A stretch of DNA of 64,000 bases from Aequorivita xiaoshiensis (GTDB taxonomy: Bacteria; Bacteroidota; Bacteroidia; Flavobacteriales; Flavobacteriaceae): NCBI RefSeq assembly GCF_022008395.1, contig NZ_JAIRBB010000002.1, forward strand, positions 372,001-436,000, written 5' to 3'. Numbering within the stretch: the stretch's first letter is position 1; each line of letters opens with the position of its first letter. This document shows positions 27,072 to 36,293 of this stretch, in pieces. The notes under the pieces were generated by a model. It was given only the letters and a program-made list of their open reading frames with translations, was not told the DNA's origin and did not search any database. A program made the position numbers and the translations under genes.

Positions 27072-28299
27072 AATCAATATTCAATAAAGATAAAGCGTAA
27101 ATAAATGCTGGTGCAGCAATGCGCATGGAGGAGTGAGCTATTGTAAGCCCCCAAAAAATAAGAAAAGGATAAAAGTAAATGTTCTTCCTACCATTTAATT
27201 TTGTGACTAAGGGTGCAAATATCAATACTAATAATGCAAAGATCCCTAAAACACCATGTTCTGATAGCATCCGAGAAATTTCATTATGTGTAGGCAATGA
27301 AACACCTAATTCTTCTTTAAAATGAGTTTTCACTCTACCTACCCCCACTCCTAAGAAAGGATTATCTTTAAAAGCTTCAATTTCGGTAACTAATAAATCA
27401 GCTCTTCCTGTAGTTATATCCGATTTCTCCCGTCCTAAGGCATCTTCATTCGCATATCGGTTTTCAATTAGTCCGCCGGTTTGAAAAATAGCAAAAGCCC
27501 ATACCGTTAGGGCAGCGGCTATTAAAAACAACATTTTTAAACTTATTTTTGCCTTATATTTTAAGTTTGTAGAAAAATATAAAATTGCAACAAAAGCGAT
27601 AGACATAACTACAGCTACTACAACCCCACCTCTGGAAAAAGTTAATAAGGCTCTATACCCCATCAAAACCAAAAATAACATCATAAAGCCTTGTACTAAT
27701 GTGTTTTTATAAGGGATTAAAAGTCGAGTAAGTAAAATAAATACTCCTAAACCTAAAATAGTTGCAACTTGATTAGGTCCATAACCACCAGATACAGCAG
27801 AATTTGAAGCAGTATTAGTTATAACTTCTCGTATATCAGGGGAATATAGAATGATATAAGTAGTCATACTAATTATCGGATATATCATATAGTCTAACAC
27901 TTTCAACAACTGAATAAATTTTATAGTTCTTCCAAAAATGAAAACGGAAGCGATAGCTAAACAAATTGGTCCGCTAAGATTAAATAAAACTGATTTTCTG
28001 AAGTCCATATCATATGATATAATATCATATGAAACTAGAACACCAGGTATTAAAAGTAGAAGATAGATAAGGTAAGGGTAAGAATTTCTTTTAAAGCCTA
28101 ATAAAAACATTCCTAAAAGAGAAAACCATATTACAGAATATTTCCCTATTTCATAGAAAACATATGACTTTGTCATTCTTAAATAAACCTCAGCACCTGT
28201 AAAATAAGCACATGCTAATAACACATTAAACGCTTTATCTTTTTTCTGAATAATTTGGTAAGTAAAATACCCAAAAATTAAAACCAAATATATAAGCAT
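27034..28299 (-). CDS. O-antigen ligase/polymerase family membrane protein (WaaL/Wzy_C)
   Basis: A 421-residue polytopic membrane protein with roughly 10-12 hydrophobic helices. The Wzy_C/WaaL domain includes RALLTFSRGGVVVAVVM (about 215-232) and the large periplasmic loop with FKDNPFLGVGVGRVKT and LPTHNEISRMLSEHGVLG, whose His is typical of the ligase family. It either polymerises repeat units or ligates the glycan to lipid A-core; sequence cannot separate these. Its 3' end overlaps the next GT4 gene. Confidence 0.87.
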   Translation of the reverse strand: MLIYLVLIFGYFTYQIIQKKDKAFNVLLACAYFTGAEVYLRMTKSYVFYEIGKYSVIWFSLLGMFLLGFKRNSYPYLIYLLLLIPGVLVSYDIISYDMDFRKSVLFNLSGPICLAIASVFIFGRTIKFIQLLKVLDYMIYPIISMTTYIILYSPDIREVITNTASNSAVSGGYGPNQVATILGLGVFILLTRLLIPYKNTLVQGFMMLFLVLMGYRALLTFSRGGVVVAVVMSIAFVAILYFSTNLKYKAKISLKMLFLIAAALTVWAFAIFQTGGLIENRYANEDALGREKSDITTGRADLLVTEIEAFKDNPFLGVGVGRVKTHFKEELGVSLPTHNEISRMLSEHGVLGIFALLVLIFAPLVTKLNGRKNIYFYPFLIFWGLTIAHSSMRIAAPAFIYALSLLNIDYDSKKKPALHRK

Positions 28300-28404
28300 A
28301 GCATTTCGATTAATCGATGCAATAACTCCTATACCTACATGAAGGAGTATAGCGCTTAAAGGTTTAATATTTTCAAATAGTCTAATCTTGATGATAAAAG
28401 TATT

Positions 28405-29535
28405 TTAGGGGGCTGACTGTTTTAAAATTTCTGTTTTAATTCTATGGCGATAGTTCTCAAAGGTAAAATCTTTAGCAACTTTATAAGCTTTTGAAGCTTT
28501 TACTTTCAATACATTTTCTTCTATTTTTAAAATATCCAAGACTAATTCTCTTAATGCTTCAGCTGAACAAGGATTAACTACAAATCCGTTTGATGAACTA
28601 ACATATTGCGTAATACTTGATACCGAAGATACAATTGGCAAACATCCAAAATTCATTGCTTCTGCTATAACCTTAGGGAAACCTTCTGAAGCAGTACTTG
28701 GAAGCATTAAAAAGTGAGCTTTCTTATAAATTTCAAAAACTTGAGCCCGGTCTAAAAATCCGTGAAACACAGCAGGAAGTTGTCGCTGTTCGCATTGCTT
28801 TCTATACACATTCAATTTTTCACCATTTCCAATAAAATGAATCGTGTTTACATTCTCTTTATTTTCCAAACTACTAAATGCATCAATAATACGTTGCACC
28901 CCCTTTGCATCTTCCAATCTGCCTACAAAACAAAATGTGAACGGAGGTTTAAACTCTTTTGCATTGGTAATTTGCAATCCAATCACGCGTTCTTTTTCTG
29001 TCAGACAAGGGTTCTCAAAAGTTATACAGTGGCTTTCTTGCTGGGGCCATCTTCCGTTGATAGTAACTTTTCTATGTTGTTTTTTCAACATCCACCGTTG
29101 TAATGCATAACCAATGGGTGGATTTTCCTGATTCCAGTTTCCAGCATATTTATACCAACCCTTTTTATTACTAAAAAGTGATAAATACGGTATCAAAAAC
29201 ACACCTATTCCTGTAGGAGTACGTAACTGAAATACATCAACTAGTTGTAACACCTTATTTACAGAATTTATTACTGATGGAACATTAGCAATAATTTTAA
29301 GCTTCTCTCCTATTCCTTTTCCACCAACAGGCTTCATGGGGATAAATTTAATTTTAGGAGAAGTATAAGGCAAAGAACTTGGAGGTGGCATTTCGGGATG
29401 CAAAAAAGCTAAATGATAAATTTCATCAAAATCCTGAGCTAAATGATTAATTTCACTAATCGTTGGCCCCCATCCCACAATAGTTCCATCTGGATGTTTA
29501 TAATGTTCAGTATGCGAGATTATAGCGAGTTTCAA
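28405..29535 (-). CDS. family 4 glycosyltransferase
   Basis: A 376-residue GT4 enzyme. N-terminal acceptor half with WGPTISEINHLAQDFDE, C-terminal donor half with FTFCFVGRLEDAKGVQRIIDAF, FHGFLDRAQVFEIYKKAHFLMLPS and the full EX7E motif (SEGFPKVIAEAMNFGCLPIVSS). The first codon of MKLAIISHTEHY is TTG at 29535 and no usable ATG exists upstream. The spacer in front of it (29537-29620) is made of 7-bp repeats. Confidence 0.9.
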   Translation of the reverse strand: MKLAIISHTEHYKHPDGTIVGWGPTISEINHLAQDFDEIYHLAFLHPEMPPPSSLPYTSPKIKFIPMKPVGGKGIGEKLKIIANVPSVINSVNKVLQLVDVFQLRTPTGIGVFLIPYLSLFSNKKGWYKYAGNWNQENPPIGYALQRWMLKKQHRKVTINGRWPQQESHCITFENPCLTEKERVIGLQITNAKEFKPPFTFCFVGRLEDAKGVQRIIDAFSSLENKENVNTIHFIGNGEKLNVYRKQCEQRQLPAVFHGFLDRAQVFEIYKKAHFLMLPSTASEGFPKVIAEAMNFGCLPIVSSVSSITQYVSSSNGFVVNPCSAEALRELVLDILKIEENVLKVKASKAYKVAKDFTFENYRHRIKTEILKQSAP

Positions 29536-29536
29536 T

Positions 29537-29620
29537 AGTTCTTCTTCTTAGCTCTTAGTTTTTGTTTCTTCTTTCTTGTATCTTATTTCTTGCTTCTAGT
29601 CTCTAGTCTCTAGTTTCTAA
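29537..29620. repeat. heptameric repeat array A, between two GT4 genes
   Basis: Twelve consecutive 7-mers of the pattern nnTCTnn or nnTCTTn without a phase break: CTTCTTA, GCTCTTA, TTTCTTC, TTTCTTG, TATCTTA, TTTCTTG, CTTCTAG, TCTCTAG, TCTCTAG and others. The array fills nearly the whole gap between the gene ending at 29635 and the gene starting at 29535. Confidence 0.75.
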
Positions 29621-29634
29621 AATGGTCCTAAACC

Positions 29635-30726
29635 TTATAATTCTTTCAAAATTTTAAGATATTGTTTAATTACTTTATCCCATGTATAGTTTTGAGACCA
29701 ACTTTTCGCGCCTTTTGAATATAAGTCATAGTTATTTAAAATTTCTTCTAGAGCATCAGCTAGCTGATTTATATTCTTATTATTAATTAGTTTCCCTGAA
29801 ATTTCATTATTTATAGCGTCTTCTATACCACAACCTAAGGAACCAATGGCTGGAACTCCAAGGGCGTTAGCCTCAAGGATTGCTATACCAAAGCCTTCAG
29901 CATCGCCTGTTTTGGTGGTTTCGCTTAACATTAAAAAGACATCTGCCTCTTGCAATAATTCAATTTTTTCCATCTCAGTAACTTTTCCAAAGAAAACCAC
30001 TGAATCTTCAACTTTTAAGTTCAGCGCTAGTTTTTCTAGTTTTCGCTTTTCTGTCGGAATCCCAACAATATGGTATTTTAAATCGGGGTATTTTTTTAAA
30101 AGTAGAGGCATTGCATTAATAACATTGTGCTGCCCTTTCCGTTTGGTAACATTACCTACTGTAATTAACACAGGTACGGGTTTGGTATTGGAGTGTAGGA
30201 TTGTAGGTAATTTTAGTTCAAATCCGTTAGGGATAACCACAATATTGTCTAGTTTGAGGTGGGCAATTAAGGACTTTGTATAATTACTTACTGCTACTAT
30301 TTTTTCAAATCTTTTTAAAGATAGTTCTGTAAGTTTTCGTAGAAAAATATTAGGAAGTTTAAGTTCACTTCCGTGAATAACCGCTACAAATTTTCTATTA
30401 AAAAATAAAGAAAGGAAGGCTCCTAACCATAGAGAAAACTTACCTGAACATATAATCAATTCACTATTTTTAGCTAGTGTAACTGCTGCTTTCACACGAG
30501 CTATATAACTAAGGAAAGCTAAGTCTTTTCTTGGAATACGAGTAACTTTAAAAGGAAGGTTTTTATCGTATTCATTTTCATATATTGTGTTTTTAGAGCG
30601 ATAATCACAGAGCAAGTTTACCTCATAGCCATTTCCTTGTAATCCCTTAGCTAAATTTAAAGCGTGATTACCAATCCCCCCAGGTTGAGGCGGAAATTCG
30701 GAAGTTAATATGAGGGTTTTTGTCAT
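29635..30726 (-). CDS. family 4 glycosyltransferase
   Basis: A 363-residue GT4 enzyme, clearly full length: the N-terminal glycine loop PPQPGGIGNHALNLAKGL, the linker IVAVSNYTKSLI, the donor half with LITVGNVTKRKGQHNVINAMP and VFFGKVTEMEKIELLQEADVF, and the EX7E motif AEGFGIAILEANALGVPAIGS. Part of the polysaccharide locus. A spacer with heptamer array B separates it from the preceding GT2 gene. Confidence 0.91.
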   Translation of the reverse strand: MTKTLILTSEFPPQPGGIGNHALNLAKGLQGNGYEVNLLCDYRSKNTIYENEYDKNLPFKVTRIPRKDLAFLSYIARVKAAVTLAKNSELIICSGKFSLWLGAFLSLFFNRKFVAVIHGSELKLPNIFLRKLTELSLKRFEKIVAVSNYTKSLIAHLKLDNIVVIPNGFELKLPTILHSNTKPVPVLITVGNVTKRKGQHNVINAMPLLLKKYPDLKYHIVGIPTEKRKLEKLALNLKVEDSVVFFGKVTEMEKIELLQEADVFLMLSETTKTGDAEGFGIAILEANALGVPAIGSLGCGIEDAINNEISGKLINNKNINQLADALEEILNNYDLYSKGAKSWSQNYTWDKVIKQYLKILKEL

Positions 30727-30840
30727 TAATTTTAAAAATAGTTTTTCTTAATCAAATTTCAAGCACAAAACTATAAAAGTAGCATTGTCAAATACATTTG
30801 CAATATTCAAATTCTATATTAAGGACTTAAGACCATACTA

Positions 30841-30896
30841 CATCTAGAGTCTAGATTCTCAAGCCTCAAGTCTAACATCTCAACTCTAAAACTTCA
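30841..30896. repeat. heptameric repeat array B, running into the 3' end of a GT2 gene
   Basis: Eight 7-mers in phase: CATCTAG, AGTCTAG, ATTCTCA, AGCCTCA, AGTCTAA, CATCTCA, ACTCTAA, AACTTCA. The array extends past the stop at 30872 and encodes the last seven or eight codons and the stop of the minus-strand GT2 gene (VLELRC). Confidence 0.7.
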
Positions 30897-32212
30897 ATCA
30901 TCTCCCCCTGTTTAAGTTTCTTCGCTGCCAATCGCCATGATATCGTTACTTGAATTACTATAAATGGCAATAGGATTACAGAAATTAAGGCACCTAAAAT
31001 GAGCATCTTTTTGTTTTTCTTAAATCGGTATGGAATAATTGATAGCGGTACACTTTTAAAAAGTGCCAACACAGCACGTTTGCGACCAAAGTATTTTCTG
31101 AAAAAATATAATACACTGGGGATAGGACGTGGAGCAAATATTTTTTTAGGTCGAAAAGCATCCCAACTACCCATTTGTCTTAATCCTCCAGTAGCAGCTT
31201 TTACATCAACACAAGAAGCATATGGATTAGAAATACTTTTAAAGCCGTTTAGATAAGCTCTTAATCCAAATTCACCATCGCCCATACGTTGCTTTTCGAA
31301 TTGCCGATCAAACAATCCAATTTTTTTAAAAACAGATTTATATAGTACTGCATTCCCCGTAGCAAATTGTGAGGCTACAGAAAAAAATGAACGTTCTTTG
31401 GGAACAGAACTTCCTTCTGGGTAAAAAACTCCCGCAGATATATCAGCTTTAAAGAAATCCAAACATCGCAAGTGATTTTCAAGCCAATCAGGCTCTATCC
31501 TAACATCATCTTCTGAAAGGGCGATAATTGTCCCATTGCTTTTCTTAATTGCTGAATTTCTAGCCAACCATAGGGCGGGTTCAGATTGTTGTATATGACG
31601 TATTTTTAAGTTAAAGTCTTTGCAAAAATCCTTTTGAAACGGTATTGACTGATCTATAATTAATATTTCAAAATGCTTATAAGTCTGTTGTTCAAAGCCC
31701 TTAAGAACGTCCTTTAAAAATTCATAGCGGTTTAAAGTGGGAATTACCACACTCACTAAAGGTTTTTTAGATACTAATTCAGAATCAAAGGAAATCCAAT
31801 CATTATAAACTATAGGTTGCTTTAAATAATTACTTCTTACTGTATTATTAGACTTTTTAAAAGCTGAAATTTCATTTATCGGATTATTTAAAGAAAACAA
31901 CCGCATCAGCAGCACATAAAAAGCCCAAGCGGGATGAAAATATTTGCGAATAAATCGGTATTCATCTTCTAAAGGCAACTTTTTAAACGACGTGTAAGTT
32001 TCGGTATCTCCAATATATCCTTTATTTATGGCTTGCCAACTAAGATCGTAAGCTCTGGCTTGCTCACTCTTATAGCCAGAATCAGGGGCTAACGTTTTGA
32101 GAACTTCATTAGGCAGTTTATCGGGAATAGGGAAAACAGAGCTACCATCCTTTTTACAAAGTTGAAAATAATGCGTTGGATGCAGGTATTTTAAATTATA
32201 GAATACAGACAT
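30872..32212 (-). CDS. family 2 glycosyltransferase with extra N- and C-terminal regions
   Basis: A 446-residue GT2 enzyme. The GT-A core starts near residue 150 (PLVSVVIPTLNRYEFLKDVLKGFEQQTYKHFEILIID) and continues with LARNSAIKKSNGTIIALSEDDVRIEPDWLE, where the metal-binding acidic motif reads EDDVR, and FDRQFEKQRMGDGEFGLRAYLNG near residue 310. The first 145 residues are an unassigned extension. A C-terminal membrane helix (about 405-425) anchors it. The last residues come from the heptamer array at 30841-30896, so the C-terminus may not be original. Its start overlaps the sulfotransferase stop by one base. Confidence 0.86.
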   Translation of the reverse strand: MSVFYNLKYLHPTHYFQLCKKDGSSVFPIPDKLPNEVLKTLAPDSGYKSEQARAYDLSWQAINKGYIGDTETYTSFKKLPLEDEYRFIRKYFHPAWAFYVLLMRLFSLNNPINEISAFKKSNNTVRSNYLKQPIVYNDWISFDSELVSKKPLVSVVIPTLNRYEFLKDVLKGFEQQTYKHFEILIIDQSIPFQKDFCKDFNLKIRHIQQSEPALWLARNSAIKKSNGTIIALSEDDVRIEPDWLENHLRCLDFFKADISAGVFYPEGSSVPKERSFFSVASQFATGNAVLYKSVFKKIGLFDRQFEKQRMGDGEFGLRAYLNGFKSISNPYASCVDVKAATGGLRQMGSWDAFRPKKIFAPRPIPSVLYFFRKYFGRKRAVLALFKSVPLSIIPYRFKKNKKMLILGALISVILLPFIVIQVTISWRLAAKKLKQGEMIEVLELRC

Positions 32213-33069
32213 TACCAGTTATTATCCTTTGAATAATTCAATTGCATCAACTCTTTACTCGCTATTTTTTTAAACAATGCTTTCTGAAATATGTTCCATT
32301 TATACCATTTACCAGTAAATTTGAAATTTTTTTTATTTTCTATAGGTTCCCAATTCGGTTTTACCATTCCTTTATCACTAATCCCAAAAGAACTACCCAC
32401 TACAGGCGCACTTACACATTTCTTTACAATTTCAGGGTCTGTTCTTAACTTATAGAAATTGAGCAATTCTTCAATTCCTTTTGTTGAATTATTTAGATCC
32501 TCATACCTAATTTTTTTCAATTTAGAAGTTTCAGAAATCTTGTGGTATATATTGGCAGTTTTTTTCCAATCTACAGAATGAGCGTAAAAAGATCTACCAG
32601 AATAATAGTTGAAAATCTTTTTAAACCTAATGAAATTTGTGTGCCATGTACGCCTATCATTTGAAGCTTTAATTGATGAAATAACATTATCACGACCATC
32701 TCTACTCAGAATAGCAATTTGACTATTCGGAAAAGCTAATTTCCACAATTCAACATTCTCTATATAAGGAGATTTTATAAATACAACCTTATCACGAGGT
32801 AAGTTATATTTTTTGACTAAAAAACTTATCCATAACTCACCATAATATTGCATAAAATCTGGAAAATCCTCATCCGCCAGACATACTCCAAAACTCTTAG
32901 ATACCTTATCAAAAATTTGTGTTTTTATTGAGGAGTCTTTGAATAAATTCATCTCGCCTAAAGAAGTATTTAGTGGCACACAAACTACATCTGGATGCTG
33001 TTTAAGGGTTGTACCAATAAAATTTGTACCACTTCTAACACGTTGCCCTAAGAGTATTATCAATTCCAT
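32212..33069 (-). CDS. sulfotransferase family protein
   Basis: About 285 residues. The PAPS-binding 5'-phosphosulfate loop is at the very N-terminus (MELIILLGQRVRSGTNFIGTTL) and the 3'-phosphate site is SRDGRDNVISSIKA (about 125-140). The rest (KIRYEDLNNSTKGIEELLNFYKL) follows the P-loop sulfotransferase pattern. It probably transfers sulfate from PAPS to a sugar of the polysaccharide in the cytoplasm. An ATG at 33087 is also in frame but would overlap the next gene; ATG at 33069 is chosen. One of two sulfotransferases in the locus. Confidence 0.85.
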   Translation of the reverse strand: MELIILLGQRVRSGTNFIGTTLKQHPDVVCVPLNTSLGEMNLFKDSSIKTQIFDKVSKSFGVCLADEDFPDFMQYYGELWISFLVKKYNLPRDKVVFIKSPYIENVELWKLAFPNSQIAILSRDGRDNVISSIKASNDRRTWHTNFIRFKKIFNYYSGRSFYAHSVDWKKTANIYHKISETSKLKKIRYEDLNNSTKGIEELLNFYKLRTDPEIVKKCVSAPVVGSSFGISDKGMVKPNWEPIENKKNFKFTGKWYKWNIFQKALFKKIASKELMQLNYSKDNNW

Positions 33070-33076
33070 TATAAGA

Positions 33077-34141
33077 TTATTGTGCATTTAAAAAATTTAG
33101 AAACTCTCTAAAAAAACCTCCTAAGGTCAGCTTCTCTTCCCAAAGTTTCCTATTTGAATATTGTAAATTTACGAAGTCCAATGCAGATAGATTATTATGA
33201 AAATCCAATACTTTTTGCACTACCAAGTGACGATCTTTATACTCTACCCATACTAGATGCTTCTTCCAATCTATACTATCATTAAAAGGAAGAGAACAGT
33301 CAGTATTTATAAATACAGGTATTCGCCCCATGGCTAAAGCTTCATAAAATCGCACGGAAAAATTACCAGCTCCTCTTACGCAAACTATATAATCGGAGTT
33401 TTTTAAATTATTGTAAAATTCTATCGTAGTTAAATGAGTGTCTTTATTTTTTGTTACGCCTGCTCGGTATTTTTCTCTAAAAATAAAATTTGAAACAATA
33501 TTATTAGATTCTTGAAAAGTGTTTAAAACCGACGCTCTTAAAAATGAGGTGGAAAGAATTTGTTGAGGCTCAAAAAGCGTCAATCCCGTGTAGAATTTTA
33601 AGTTCCGCAAAACTGTATTAAATATCTCCTTTTTAGCGTTCACAAGTGAGTGATTTGCCTGACCACAAAAACCTATAATAGGTATTGGGTTATAAGAATT
33701 AAGAGGTACTTTTGAAGTATTGAAGTACTTTTGTAGAGGGTCATCAATAAAACTTGAAAGTGAATATTCATTATTCTTAAACTTTGATTTATATCCACTC
33801 CTACGCAGTATAATTGAATTTTTATAATAGGGTATTCTTATGCCAAAATCTGACAGATTCCAGATTATAATTTTTTTTCCAAAGCTTTCAGCTTTTTTCA
33901 CCTGTGAGACTGCAAGATTAGTATTGTTCGTGTTTACATAATAATTCCACGCCATAGTCAGAATAACCAAATCCGCCTCTTCCATTTTATCAGTGAACTC
34001 AAAATCTTTTTCTGAAACCCCATAGACTTGTATTCGCTGTGCATCGGTAAAATCATCTCCTTTAATAAATGGTTTTAATAAGGGGAATAACTGTCCTCTT
34101 GAAGATTTATCATAATGAGCTTTTGGGTAATATAATTTCAT
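33077..34141 (-). CDS. exostosin-like glycosyltransferase
   Basis: About 354 residues resembling the exostosin (GT47) domain: an N-terminal half with DLVILTMAWNYYV and FGKKIIIWNLSD, then FCGQANHSLVN, FIFREKYRAGV and the diagnostic C-terminal block YIVCVRGAGNFSVRFYEALAMGRIPVFI. The frame extends to GTG at 34183, but the ATG at 34141 (MKLYYPKAHYDK) avoids the repeat-like spacer and is chosen. It lies between a sulfotransferase and a GT4 gene. Donor sugar unknown; GT47 enzymes use several. Confidence 0.84.
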   Translation of the reverse strand: MKLYYPKAHYDKSSRGQLFPLLKPFIKGDDFTDAQRIQVYGVSEKDFEFTDKMEEADLVILTMAWNYYVNTNNTNLAVSQVKKAESFGKKIIIWNLSDFGIRIPYYKNSIILRRSGYKSKFKNNEYSLSSFIDDPLQKYFNTSKVPLNSYNPIPIIGFCGQANHSLVNAKKEIFNTVLRNLKFYTGLTLFEPQQILSTSFLRASVLNTFQESNNIVSNFIFREKYRAGVTKNKDTHLTTIEFYNNLKNSDYIVCVRGAGNFSVRFYEALAMGRIPVFINTDCSLPFNDSIDWKKHLVWVEYKDRHLVVQKVLDFHNNLSALDFVNLQYSNRKLWEEKLTLGGFFREFLNFLNAQ

Positions 34142-34255
34142 TTTTCGATTCTCTATTAGGATTGTCGGCTTATTGTTTCTCACAGAGGCCGCTTAGTTTT
34201 ACGCAGAAATCGCGGTATTATTCACAAAAATTTAATTATTCTTAACGGACTACGT

Positions 34256-35431
34256 TTAAATCTTTCTACGATAAAACTCCAAAAACTCCCTTTTTTGTTT
34301 CTGCACATTAAACTCTTCTCTCACTCGCTTCACAGCATTTTGAGTTATTTTTGATTTTTCATGATCTGCCATTAAAAGTACTTTCTTAATTCGTTCTGCC
34401 AAAAGATATGGCGAATATTTAGGTACTACCCACCCCGTTTGCCCATGCATAATATTTTCCGTCAACCCCTCTGCATTACTAACAATACAAAGCTTCCCCA
34501 TGGCCTGGGCTTCTAATACAGCATTGCAAAACCCTTCTTGAATACTGTATTGAAGATAAATATTAGCCTTCTCCAATTCTGTCTTCACTTCAGCATGTGG
34601 CAATTTCCCTAAAAACTGAACGCAATCTTTAAGCCCAAGTTGATAGGCTGCAAAAGCTATACGTTCATATTCTTTTCCTTCGCCTATTATCTTGTAAGTA
34701 AAATCTGTTCCTTCATTTTTTAGGATGGCTAAAGCTTCTAGAGTTGATTGATATCCCTTAATCCAATGCAGGCGCCCTGTGGTCACTAGAACAGGCTTCT
34801 CTAATGATGAATAATTTGATGAATTAGATTGAAACAAGTCGATATCAATCGCCGGAGTTATTTTTTCAAAGGGAGTGTTTTTTGGCATTCCATGTTTTAT
34901 GGCGAGATTTAGTAGATAATTAGAAATGGTATGTACTTTATCTATGTGCTTCCACAGCACATTATAACAGCCAGGATTTTTAACTGGGTAAACAACCATA
35001 TCAAACCCGCGAAAACTAACTGCCATTTTAGCGCCTATCGCCTTAGCTACAGTTTCGCTCCCAAGCGCCATAGTTGTAAAGCCAAAGTGCAACCAATCTA
35101 ATTTTGATTTAAGTAAGTGAGCGTTGAGATAAATCTTTTTGAAAACTTGCATCCATCCCGTTCTTTCAGCCCGTTCCAGGTTCACATAACGTAGTAACGT
35201 TGATAAATAGGGCAACAGCAGCACAAATTCTTTTATAAAAAACCACAATTGCAGGAATGGGTTTTTACTCACCCTCGGACTAATAACAACTGGACAAAGT
35301 TTAAATTCATTGTTATTATTCTGACAAAACAAATGAACTTCTACCCCATTCTCCTGAAGCCCTCGAATTTTTGATCGAAAGAAAGTTTCGGAATAAGCAG
35401 GAGGTTGGGAAAGTACAATTCCAATTCGCAT
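34256..35431 (-). CDS. family 4 glycosyltransferase
   Basis: A 391-residue GT4 enzyme with start MRIGIVLSQPPAYSETFFRSKIRGL, the linker VHTISNYLLNLAIKHG, the donor half LVTTGRLHWIKGYQSTLEAL, FLGKLPHAEVKTELEKANIYLQ and the EX7E motif QEGFCNAVLEAQAMGKLCIVSN. The segment GRLHWIKGY recurs in the GT4 at 39508-40689 (GRPHWIKGY), so these two may share an origin. Part of the polysaccharide locus, 2 bases downstream of a sulfotransferase gene. Confidence 0.91.
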   Translation of the reverse strand: MRIGIVLSQPPAYSETFFRSKIRGLQENGVEVHLFCQNNNNEFKLCPVVISPRVSKNPFLQLWFFIKEFVLLLPYLSTLLRYVNLERAERTGWMQVFKKIYLNAHLLKSKLDWLHFGFTTMALGSETVAKAIGAKMAVSFRGFDMVVYPVKNPGCYNVLWKHIDKVHTISNYLLNLAIKHGMPKNTPFEKITPAIDIDLFQSNSSNYSSLEKPVLVTTGRLHWIKGYQSTLEALAILKNEGTDFTYKIIGEGKEYERIAFAAYQLGLKDCVQFLGKLPHAEVKTELEKANIYLQYSIQEGFCNAVLEAQAMGKLCIVSNAEGLTENIMHGQTGWVVPKYSPYLLAERIKKVLLMADHEKSKITQNAVKRVREEFNVQKQKREFLEFYRRKI

Positions 35432-35433
35432 AA

Positions 35434-36291
35434 CTAAGCTCGAATTCGTGGGTATAAATTACAGTTAAAAATATCTAGCAAAGTATTTATTTCATTCAAT
35501 TCTTCTACTGTAAACTTTAAATTATTTTTTTCCTTACTTATAACTGCGCTTTCTGGGTGTGTTTTTGACGAAGGACGCTGGTACTCTTTCTCTATGTTAG
35601 GTAAAGGTTCTATATTAAATTCATTACATAACTCAAGAAACAGATTTAAATCATTCCGTAAATCTTCGTGTTTTACTATCCGATGTTTATATTGATAAGG
35701 CTCCAATATTTGTAAGGGCAATACATTCTCAAGACACCATCGCACCGTAAGTATTTCTAAAGGCGTAAAAGATTTAGCATCTTCAATAAGGTCGAATTTA
35801 AAATTATTTTTTACCAATTCCACTAAATCTGATTGTTGCTTAAAGTGCTCTAAATTATATAACCATGGAAAATTAACCCGTTGTTGCGAAGCAAGAACAT
35901 CGTAAGGATTCCTAATGATATGTATAAGGGGCACCTTAAAGTTTTCATTTAAGTATTTAGCCGAAAGATTAGCTCGTACAAATTTGATAATGTATTTTTT
36001 AGGAAGAAACGGCCACAAATGCATTTTGTATTTCCTATTACTTATCTGCCCTATCCAATCACTATCTACTTGGTTCTTTAATACTTTTTTTAAATAACGA
36101 TTCGCTTCAGCAGAATTTGCTTCAGTCCGAAGCCATTTATCGCAAATTAACTTTCCTTTCTTAGTATTAAATTCATGCTCTGGTTCAAAAAGTATTCTAT
36201 AACGAAACTGCCGAGCGATTACTTCACTCAACCAACTAGTGCCACTTCTAGCGGAACCAACTATAATAATATGTTTGTTGAACCTACTCAC
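35434..36291 (-). CDS. sulfotransferase family protein
   Basis: A 285-residue P-loop sulfotransferase. The 5'-phosphosulfate loop is IIIVGSARSGTSWLSEVIA (about 8-26) and the 3'-phosphate site IIRNPYDVLASQQR (about 124-137), with the downstream RIVKHEDLRNDLNLFLELCNEF. It likely sulfates the glycan using PAPS. The start is GTG at 36291. It is 2 bases from both neighbours, so it is firmly embedded in the operon. It is not closely similar to the other sulfotransferase at 32212-33069, which suggests two different acceptor positions. Confidence 0.86.
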   Translation of the reverse strand: MSRFNKHIIIVGSARSGTSWLSEVIARQFRYRILFEPEHEFNTKKGKLICDKWLRTEANSAEANRYLKKVLKNQVDSDWIGQISNRKYKMHLWPFLPKKYIIKFVRANLSAKYLNENFKVPLIHIIRNPYDVLASQQRVNFPWLYNLEHFKQQSDLVELVKNNFKFDLIEDAKSFTPLEILTVRWCLENVLPLQILEPYQYKHRIVKHEDLRNDLNLFLELCNEFNIEPLPNIEKEYQRPSSKTHPESAVISKEKNNLKFTVEELNEINTLLDIFNCNLYPRIRA

Positions 36292-36293
36292 TA

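Noticed and set aside
28006-28032. Palindromic ATATCATATGATAT and a further ATATCATATG copy
   Set aside because: It lies inside the O-antigen ligase gene where the codons for SYDIISYDMDF generate it; no sign of a regulatory role.
29846-30283. 145-residue frame on the plus strand inside a GT4 gene
   Set aside because: Ser/Thr/Phe-rich antisense shadow without motifs; the minus-strand GT4 frame is complete.
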